Origin: Desulfovibrio sp.
GTDB taxonomy: Bacteria; Desulfobacterota; Desulfovibrionia; Desulfovibrionales; Desulfovibrionaceae
NCBI GenBank assembly: GCA_031275955.1
Contig: JAISNZ010000163.1
Location: forward strand, 1-6,089
Reading direction: 5' to 3'
Length of the DNA: 6,089 bases
How positions within the stretch are numbered: the first letter of the stretch is position 1; each line of letters opens with the position of its first letter. Below, piece after piece: positions 1 through 6,089 of this stretch. A program made the translations under genes and the position numbers. Below the pieces are notes generated by a model, which was not told the DNA's origin, made no database searches, and saw only the letters and a list, made by a program, of their open reading frames with translations.

Positions 1-174
1 GTCCTGCCGCTCATTCAGATGCGACAAAATCAGAGTCGCCATTTTCCCGATGGTGACGCCATGATCGCCGTCCCCGAACCGGGAATCAATCTCGCTGAGA
101 CGCGCGGCGTTTTCCTGCCAAAGCAGGGCCACGAAGCGGAACATGGAAAAAAGGGATTCTTTCGTCAAGAACAT
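1..174 (-). CDS. dhaL: DhaL-type dihydroxyacetone kinase ADP-binding subunit, N-terminal part
   Basis: Only the first 58 codons are present; the gene runs off the left edge. The translation begins MFLTKESLFSMFRFVALL and contains LSEIDSRFGDGDHGVTIGK at residues 26-44. This is the hallmark of the DhaL/Dak2 nucleotide-binding domain: the three aspartates (D30, D35, D37) hold the Mg ions that bind ADP/ATP, and H38-G39 complete the loop. The family phosphorylates dihydroxyacetone or related short ketoses in the cytoplasm, together with a DhaK substrate-binding subunit. The 'GDGDHG' form separates it from FakA-like fatty-acid kinases, which carry a PDGDTG motif. I chose the ATG at 174 because GAGAGG (181-186) sits six bases upstream; a second ATG at 144 lacks such a site. 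The kinase gene ends 69 bases upstream. DhaK is not in this window and may lie further downstream. Whether phosphate comes from ATP or a PTS protein cannot be judged from this fragment. Confidence 0.85.
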   Translation of the reverse strand, partial: MFLTKESLFSMFRFVALLWQENAARLSEIDSRFGDGDHGVTIGKMATLILSHLNERQD

Positions 175-243
175 CGGACACCTCTCGAGATTACGATCCG
201 GATCAACTTGCGCTTACATCTGCGCAAAGCGCAGGATGCCTTT
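175..243. other. Kinase-dhaL intergenic gap with three small palindromes
   Basis: This 69-base gap holds the palindromes TCTCGAGA (183-190) and GATCCGGATC (195-204), and an exact hairpin with 6-bp arms CTGCGC/GCGCAG around a 3-base loop (220-234). The hairpin has no T-run on either strand, so it is not a convincing intrinsic terminator. No good -10/-35 pair was found, so dhaL may be read from an upstream promoter. Confidence 0.45.
181..186 (-). promoter_or_regulatory. Ribosome binding site of dhaL
   Basis: The minus strand reads GAGAGG, then TGTCCG, then ATG. The six-base spacing supports initiation at 174 rather than at the in-frame ATG at 144. Confidence 0.6.
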
Positions 244-2526
<2,283 letters not shown>

Positions 2527-2588
2527 ATCAGCTCCAGCCGAGATCGATTTTTCTTTGAGATTGTCTCCTGACGGCGAATAAAGTCCGC
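2527..2588. other. Gap between the DUF3179 gene and the kinase gene
   Basis: This 62-base gap holds the kinase ribosome site and a second AGGAGA (minus strand, about 2565-2570) with no start codon at a useful distance. I see no terminator hairpin and no clear promoter. Read-through from the upstream gene is possible but not shown. Confidence 0.4.
2532..2537 (-). promoter_or_regulatory. Ribosome binding site that decides the kinase start
   Basis: The minus strand reads CTGGAG, then CTGAT, then ATG at 2526. The upstream in-frame ATG at 2601 is preceded by TGACCA with no purine-rich site, and the 25 extra residues it would add are hydrophilic and unlike the usual start of a membrane kinase. Confidence 0.65.
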
Positions 2589-3821
2589 CTACTGTCTCCA
2601 TTGGTCATATGGGTAAATCAGGGATTGGCGGTGGAAGGCGGCCCAGGCGAACCACATGGAATCCACGGCCAGCACGGGGAGGAGCCTTTTGTCCCGGTGG
2701 CGGCCGTAGGTGGAGACTCCTTCGGGGGTCCAGACGCTCCGTGTTTCCTGGTCCAGGAATTTATCCTCAAAAAGGAGGAAGGTCAGGGTCAGATCGTTTT
2801 TCCCTTCCAGGCGGCGGTCAAAGATACGCACGGCGTCCATTTCCTGATCGTAGAGGGCGACCAGAGGCGTGACCCCCATGGTGAAGTTGAGGACGCGGGC
2901 CTCTTTGACGCTGTCCGCCTGGACGGCGCCGAAGAGGTCTTCCAGTTCCAGGCCGAGGATGCGTTTTTTGGGGGGTAGGCGGGTATCCAGATAGGAAAGG
3001 GGGCTGACCAGATGGTTGTTGTCATAGTAGGTCCCGGGGCGCTGATAGGATCCGTAGGGATCTTTCCCGTAGCTGCGCCGGTAGCCGGTGGAACGGGAAA
3101 GGACCTCCGCCTTGCCGGAGTAGCGCTTTTTGACCCCGCCCCACTTGGCCCACAGGACGGGAATGCGCTCCAGGCGTTTGCCGCGCATGGGGCCGTCCAG
3201 GCAGCCTGCCAGAAGCTGGGACCACAGGCTCACGCTGACGCGGTCATAGAGGACGGAATTGCCGTTGAGCAGATCGCCGCTTAGGCCGAAGGTGGAGGGG
3301 TAGGGGCCGGCCTGGGAGCGGAAGGCGGTGACGGATCCGGAAAGGGGGCAGTAGGTGATGGAGTAGGCCTCCCCCGCCGCGCCGGGTCTGCCGGGGTCCG
3401 GCCGTTCCGGGTTCTGCCCGGAGGCGCCTGGCAGAACGTCGTTGACGACTTCGTGCCAGACAAGGATGCGCTGGGGATAGATGCGGACGCGGCCGTCGGG
3501 GTAGTGGACGATGAAGACGATTTCGTCGTCGTCCATGGATAGGCTGGCATCGGAAACAGTGACAAATTGCGGGCGGGACAGGGCGGGGGTGGAGTCGGCG
3601 CCGCGGCCCGTGCGTTCAATGGCGTCGGCCAGACGGCGCAGGGCGTCCATGGAGTAGCCTGGAATGGAAGTCGCCTGTCCGGCCTCCCCATCCTTTTCCT
3701 GGGCCGCCGGGGCGGATCCCGGACAGGCGCAGATCAGGAGCAAGGCGAGCAGAGGCGCCAGGGGCAGCCTCCGCGCATTCTCCCTCCGGCTTCTTCCGGG
3801 AATTTCCGTCTCCTCCGCCAT
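2589..3821 (-). CDS. Exported DUF3179 protein, possible lipoprotein
   Basis: A 410-residue protein of the DUF3179 family, whose biochemical function is unknown to me. Family landmarks in order: IYPQRILVWHEVVND (114-128), YCPLSGSVTAF (157-167), FGLSGDLLNGNSVLYDR (178-194), SLWSQLLAG (198-206), VLSRSTGYRRSYGKDPYGSY (240-259) and, near the end, MWFAWAAFH (389-397). The N-terminus has a basic stretch (R10-R18) and a hydrophobic core LAPLLALLLICAC (21-33) followed by a Pro/Ala/Gly-rich stretch. This is an export signal: either a relaxed lipobox with C33 as the lipidated residue (C31 is less likely), or signal peptidase I cleavage near APAA-Q. The mature protein would act outside the cytoplasmic membrane. 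AGGA (3830-3833) lies eight bases before the ATG and just after the stop of the S1 gene, 14 bases upstream, so the two genes are probably co-transcribed and may be translationally linked. A Pro/Gly-rich stretch (131-151) between two conserved blocks looks inserted. Confidence 0.92.
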   Translation of the reverse strand: MAEETEIPGRSRRENARRLPLAPLLALLLICACPGSAPAAQEKDGEAGQATSIPGYSMDALRRLADAIERTGRGADSTPALSRPQFVTVSDASLSMDDDEIVFIVHYPDGRVRIYPQRILVWHEVVNDVLPGASGQNPERPDPGRPGAAGEAYSITYCPLSGSVTAFRSQAGPYPSTFGLSGDLLNGNSVLYDRVSVSLWSQLLAGCLDGPMRGKRLERIPVLWAKWGGVKKRYSGKAEVLSRSTGYRRSYGKDPYGSYQRPGTYYDNNHLVSPLSYLDTRLPPKKRILGLELEDLFGAVQADSVKEARVLNFTMGVTPLVALYDQEMDAVRIFDRRLEGKNDLTLTFLLFEDKFLDQETRSVWTPEGVSTYGRHRDKRLLPVLAVDSMWFAWAAFHRQSLIYPYDQWRQ

Positions 3822-3835
3822 CTCGCGCGTCCTGA

Positions 3836-5647
3836 TCAGGTTCCCGGTTTTTTCTTCTGCAGGGCCGCTTGCAGGGCCAGCCCCAGAGATCCCAGGGCAG
3901 GCGTTCTGGGCGCCGAAGGGGCGGCATGGTGTTTCCAGTCCTTTTCTTCTGCGGCGAGGCCGGCTGTCTCGCCGGCCGGGGCCAGGGAAATGCGGCGGTT
4001 TTTCAGGTCAATTTCCTTGATGCGCGTCTGGACGGCATCGCCGGGAGCCAGGCGGTCCAGAGCCTTGCGCGAGGCTCCGGCCGGAAGGGCGGAATTGGGC
4101 AAAAGGCCGGTGATGCCGGGAGCCAGGGTGATGAAGAGGCCGAAGGGGGCGCGGCGTTCCAGCGTGCCCGTGACCTCGCTTTCCAGGACGAAGGATTCGC
4201 TGACGGTCTCCCAGGGATCGCCGGCGGCATCGCGCAGGCTGAGGGAAATCCGCCTCTTGTCCAGGTCCGCTTCCTTGATTTTGACGCTGACGGTATCCCC
4301 GGGAGTGACGATCTCTTCAGGTTTGCTGATGCGGCGCGCAAAGGAGAGTTCCGAGATGTGGACAAGGCCCTCCACGCCGGGGAGGAGTTCCACAAAGGCC
4401 CCGAAGGAGGTGGTGCGCGTGACCCTGCCGCTGAGGGTCTCGCCGGGAATCAGGCGGGTCGCCGCGTCTTTCCAGGGATCCTCTGTGGCCTGCTTGATGG
4501 AAAGGGAGACGCGGACGCCCTTTGCGCCAGTGTCCAGGGAGAGGATCTTCGCCCGGACTCGGTCGCCGGGACTGAGGGCTTCATTCGCCTGGGCCACGCG
4601 GGTCCAGGAGATTTCGGAGAGATGGATGAGGCCCTCGACGCCGGGGGCCAACTCGGCAAAGGCGCCGAAGGGAACCAGCCGCGTGATGACGGCTTCCGTC
4701 ACGTCGCCGACGGCGATGGAGGCCAGAAGGGCGTCGCGGTGTTCCGCCTGCTCGCGTTCCAGCAGACTGCGGCGGGAAAGGACGATGTTGCGTCCGTTTT
4801 TTTCCAGCCGGGTGATCAGAAAAGGGAAGAGTTTCCCCACCAGGGCTTCGGGGGAATCCGGGGGGCGCAGGTCCACCTGGCTTGTGGGACAGAAGGCCCG
4901 GCGTTTCATGATCTCCACGGCATATCCGCCTTTGACCAGGGCCGTAATCTTGCCCTCCACCGGCAGACCAGCCTCTTTGGCTTCTTCCAGGGCCACCAGA
5001 CCGCCGGCGCCGCGGATGATTCTGGAGAGCTTGACCTCCTGGGGGCTGACGTTGACCACATAGAGATCCAGGATATCGCCCTCGGCATAGGGAAGGGAGC
5101 CGTCCACCTCCATTTCTTCCCGATCCACGATGCCGTCCACCTTGGAGCCGGTGCTGACGAAAATGGTGTCCTGAGTGATGGCGATAATCCGGACCCTCAC
5201 TCTCTGGCCCGGGGAGAGAGGGGCGCGCGGTTCCTCGTTGCGCTCATGCTCGGCCAAAACTTGCGCGAAGTCGAGATCCTCGGGGGCGTCCGCCTCAGGC
5301 CGCGGGAGCGGCCCCGCCGCGGCGGGGGGGTCCGCCCCGGGCTCTTCAGGCTCGGATTCCCGCGCCCCAGGCGATCCGGATGGAGGCTCTTCCCGCGCTG
5401 GGTGGGGTTCCGCCGCGGGCGCTTCAGGCGGCGCTTCAGGCCCGGATTCCCGCGCCCCAGGCGATCCGGACGGAGGCTCTTCCCGCGCTGGGTGGGGTTC
5501 CGCCGCGGGCGCTTCAGGCCCGGATTCCCGCGCCTCAGGCGCTCCGGTCGGACCTTCTTCCCGCGCGGCGGGAGGGACGCCGTCTGACGCCTGGGAAGCC
5601 GGCAGCGGGGAAGGCTGTCCTGCGGAGGTGGGAATCTCTGTGCTCAT
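3836..5647 (-). CDS. S1-domain RNA-binding protein (ribosomal protein S1-like) with repetitive N-terminus
   Basis: A 603-residue protein. Residues 1-120 are a Pro/Ala/Glu/Gly-rich, probably disordered arm with near-identical repeats (41-96). Five S1 (OB-fold) domains follow at about 145-209, 228-293, 310-385, 400-472 and 486-557. Domains 3 and 4 carry the classic FGAF.EL.PGVEGL.H.SE signature (327-345 and 415-433) and are followed by DPW linkers (390-392 and 477-479), as in ribosomal protein S1. Domains 1, 2 and 5 are more diverged; domain 5 reads FGLFITLAPGITGLLPNS. The tail is basic (LQKKKPGT). The likely role is cytoplasmic single-stranded RNA binding, in translation initiation or RNA turnover. 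Whether it is the genome's principal S1 or an additional S1-like protein cannot be decided here, so I give no gene symbol. The start at 5647 has AAGGAG five bases upstream; upstream in-frame ATGs at 5695 and 5827 lack such a site. Confidence 0.92.
   Translation of the reverse strand: MSTEIPTSAGQPSPLPASQASDGVPPAAREEGPTGAPEARESGPEAPAAEPHPAREEPPSGSPGARESGPEAPPEAPAAEPHPAREEPPSGSPGARESEPEEPGADPPAAAGPLPRPEADAPEDLDFAQVLAEHERNEEPRAPLSPGQRVRVRIIAITQDTIFVSTGSKVDGIVDREEMEVDGSLPYAEGDILDLYVVNVSPQEVKLSRIIRGAGGLVALEEAKEAGLPVEGKITALVKGGYAVEIMKRRAFCPTSQVDLRPPDSPEALVGKLFPFLITRLEKNGRNIVLSRRSLLEREQAEHRDALLASIAVGDVTEAVITRLVPFGAFAELAPGVEGLIHLSEISWTRVAQANEALSPGDRVRAKILSLDTGAKGVRVSLSIKQATEDPWKDAATRLIPGETLSGRVTRTTSFGAFVELLPGVEGLVHISELSFARRISKPEEIVTPGDTVSVKIKEADLDKRRISLSLRDAAGDPWETVSESFVLESEVTGTLERRAPFGLFITLAPGITGLLPNSALPAGASRKALDRLAPGDAVQTRIKEIDLKNRRISLAPAGETAGLAAEEKDWKHHAAPSAPRTPALGSLGLALQAALQKKKPGT
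5344..5590. repeat. In-frame tandem repeat in the S1 gene (units of 90 and 78 bases plus a decayed copy)
   Basis: The landmark CTTCAGG..CGGATTCC begins at 5344, 5434 and 5512, giving periods of 90 and 78 bases. Over the 76 bases compared (5354-5429 against 5444-5519) I find one difference, 5381 T versus 5471 C, which is silent in the S1 protein. The first unit is longer because of a 12-base inner duplication (5421-5432). The third copy, from 5512, is diverged. All periods are multiples of three, so reading frame is kept. The units encode a 26- or 30-residue block beginning ESGPEAP and ending SGSPGAR. Confidence 0.9.
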
Positions 5648-5652
5648 GGACG

Positions 5653-5658
5653 CTCCTT
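5653..5658 (-). promoter_or_regulatory. Ribosome binding site that decides the S1 protein start
   Basis: AAGGAG on the minus strand lies five bases before the ATG at 5647, the strongest Shine-Dalgarno match in the window. It rules against the longer in-frame starts at 5695 and 5827. Confidence 0.75.
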
Positions 5659-5690
5659 GGATTCGCGCTGACAAGGACGGAAGACATTTT

Positions 5691-5719
5691 TTCATATCAG
5701 CCCCGGGGTCCGGAAGCAA
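5691..5719 (-). promoter_or_regulatory. Candidate sigma-70-type promoter for the S1 gene
   Basis: On the minus strand, TTGCTT (5714-5719) is followed after exactly 17 bases by TATGAA (5691-5696). The -10 box is preceded by TGA, an extended -10 element. Matches to consensus are 3/6 and 4/6. The predicted RNA start is about 35-40 bases before the ATG, just upstream of the ribosome site. It would drive the S1 and DUF3179 genes and perhaps the kinase. Prediction from sequence only. Confidence 0.45.
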
Positions 5720-5756
5720 GAGGGCGTTGCCTTCTTTTGCCGTCTTGCCCTTCCGG
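5710..5756. repeat. Imperfect inverted repeat spanning both -35 boxes
   Basis: The left arm is CCGGAAG plus CAAGA (5710-5721). The right arm is TCTTG, two unpaired bases, then CTTCCGG (5743-5756). The 21-base centre is 5722-5742. The left arm covers the predicted -35 of the S1 promoter and the right arm the predicted -35 of the divergent promoter, so it could be an operator. This role is inference. Confidence 0.45.
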
Positions 5757-5773
5757 GGAGCGCGGGTTATGGT
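5745..5773 (+). promoter_or_regulatory. Candidate sigma-70-type promoter for the pyrophosphatase-like gene
   Basis: TTGCCC (5745-5750), a 17-base spacer, then TATGGT (5768-5773); each box matches 4/6 of consensus. Transcription would start near 5780, leaving an 80-odd-base leader that opens with the large hairpin at 5776-5819. Weak evidence, since the region is GC-rich and such matches occur by chance. Confidence 0.3.
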
Positions 5774-5775
5774 CT

Positions 5776-5819
5776 GCTTCCGGATCGCGACCGCCGGGAC
5801 GCGGTTGCGATCCGGAAGC
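5776..5819. repeat. Long hairpin: 19-bp inverted repeat with a 6-base loop
   Basis: The arms are 5776-5794 and 5801-5819 with loop CGGGAC (5795-5800). Eighteen of 19 positions pair exactly; the other (G5789 with T5806) would be a G-U wobble in plus-strand RNA. No T-run follows on either strand, so it is not a typical intrinsic terminator. It lies 45 bases before the plus-strand start codon and may be a leader hairpin or a protein-binding palindrome. Confidence 0.85.
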
Positions 5820-5850
5820 CGGATCAAGCGGGCGCCTGCGCGGACAAGCC

Positions 5851-5855
5851 GGGAG
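5851..5855 (+). promoter_or_regulatory. Ribosome binding site of the pyrophosphatase-like gene
   Basis: GGGAG followed by eight bases (AAAAAAGC) and ATG at 5864. This supports the chosen start and indicates that the gene is still set up for translation. Confidence 0.6.
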
Positions 5856-5863
5856 AAAAAAGC

Positions 5864-6089
5864 ATGGCTGTGGTTGTCATCGGGGAAAATACGGGTCTTG
5901 TCAGCGTTGTCGGCGCCCTGATTGTCGCGGACTTTCTGAACAAGCTAGGAACGGATGCCGTCCCGGCCAGCCCCGGCCGGCCTGGTCCGGACGCGGCCCG
6001 CGTTTTGAGACGATTCGGCCTGAAACGGCCTTGGGAAATCCTTTCCCTGGCCGGCTGCCGGGTGGTGCTGGTGGGGGCCTTTCCCCCTC
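5864..6089 (+). CDS. Family II inorganic pyrophosphatase-like (DHH-type) protein, N-terminal part, metal motifs missing
   Basis: The first 75 codons; the gene continues past the right edge. It starts MAVVVIGENTGLVS and continues with VADFLNKLGTDAVPAS (21-36), RVLRRFGLKRPWEIL (46-60) and GCRVVLVGAFPP (64-75). The order and spacing match the N-terminus of family II (manganese) pyrophosphatases: a VIG strand, a helix ending in FLNKLG, a 'VPAR.GE' turn, a 'VL.RFG...P' helix and a 'VILV' strand. In active enzymes that first strand leads into HKNPDTDS and the last into DHNE, which supply the Mn ligands. Here they read ENTGLVS and GAFPP, so the visible ligands are gone and pyrophosphate hydrolysis at this site is unlikely. 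It may be a paralogue with a binding or regulatory role, or a decaying gene. GGGAG (5851-5855) lies eight bases before the ATG. Domain assignment is by recalled motif pattern, without a search, and the C-terminal DHHA2 part cannot be seen. Confidence 0.65.
   Translation, partial: MAVVVIGENTGLVSVVGALIVADFLNKLGTDAVPASPGRPGPDAARVLRRFGLKRPWEILSLAGCRVVLVGAFPP

Noticed and set aside
220..234. The hairpin after the kinase as an intrinsic terminator
   Set aside because: The stem is only 6 bp and there is no following T-run on either strand.
2527..2601. An N-terminal extension of the kinase to the ATG at 2601
   Set aside because: No ribosome site precedes it, it overlaps the end of the DUF3179 gene, and a good GGAG precedes the ATG at 2526.
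3759..3821. A twin-arginine export signal on the DUF3179 protein
   Set aside because: There is an SRR in the N-terminal basic region, but it lacks the following hydrophobic residues of the motif; an ordinary Sec or lipoprotein signal fits better.
3567..5063. A 498-codon open frame on the plus strand
   Set aside because: It is antisense to both the DUF3179 and S1 genes, crosses their boundary, and is Ser/Arg/Pro-rich with no recognisable motif; a shadow of real coding sequence.
3869..5587. A 572-codon open frame on the plus strand
   Set aside because: It lies fully antisense to the S1 gene, which has clear domains and a strong ribosome site. Its Gly/Asp/Arg-rich product shows no family motif and mirrors the S1 repeat. 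Long antisense frames are common in GC-rich DNA.
5344..5590. The repeats as a CRISPR array
   Set aside because: The units are directly adjoining, have no unique spacers, and are in frame inside a protein-coding gene.
5648..5827. N-terminal extensions of the S1 protein to 5695 or 5827
   Set aside because: AAGGAG is ideally placed for 5647. The longer form would read back through the predicted promoter and the hairpin.
5175..5921. A 248-codon plus-strand frame running across the divergent intergenic region
   Set aside because: Its low-complexity Ser/Gly/Ala product is the antisense reading of the S1 repeats. It overlaps the pyrophosphatase-like start in another frame and has no convincing ribosome site.

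Overview
The window reads as ordinary bacterial chromosome, moderately GC-rich (about 60-70 % in sampled lines of the right half, 40-50 % across the kinase core of the histidine kinase). It holds two incomplete genes at the edges and three complete genes between them. The hybrid kinase, with its HisKA/HATPase core, decayed receiver, live receiver and 'VHALKSASASIGA' Hpt motif, resembles kinases common in spirochaetes of the Treponema/Spirochaeta group and in some clostridia. A spirochaete is my best guess, with low to moderate confidence. There is no rRNA, tRNA, CRISPR array or insertion sequence.

Layout. Four genes lie head to tail on the minus strand. In transcription order they are: a five-S1-domain RNA-binding protein with a repetitive Pro/Ala/Glu-rich N-terminus (5647-3836); a DUF3179 protein with an export signal (3821-2589); a membrane hybrid sensor kinase with a full internal phosphorelay (2526-244); and the start of a DhaL-type dihydroxyacetone kinase subunit (174, running off the left edge). 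Gaps are 14, 62 and 69 bases, so the first two genes are very probably co-transcribed and the rest may be. On the plus strand, diverging from the S1 gene, is the first 75 codons of a protein that aligns with the N-terminus of family II (manganese-dependent) inorganic pyrophosphatase but has lost the metal-binding signatures.

The 216-base divergent intergenic region (5648-5863) is the most structured non-coding DNA here. It holds a candidate back-to-back promoter pair. An imperfect inverted repeat has one arm on each of the two -35 boxes. A near-perfect 19-bp hairpin lies where the plus-strand transcript would begin.

The genes do not form one recognisable pathway: RNA binding/translation, an exported protein of unknown function, signal transduction and triose-type kinase chemistry. 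The observations most worth following are the apparently metal-site-dead pyrophosphatase relative, the structured divergent promoter region, the recent in-frame tandem repeat in the S1 protein, and the pseudo-receiver and uneven base composition of the kinase. I do not see strong evidence for a wholly new multi-gene system.
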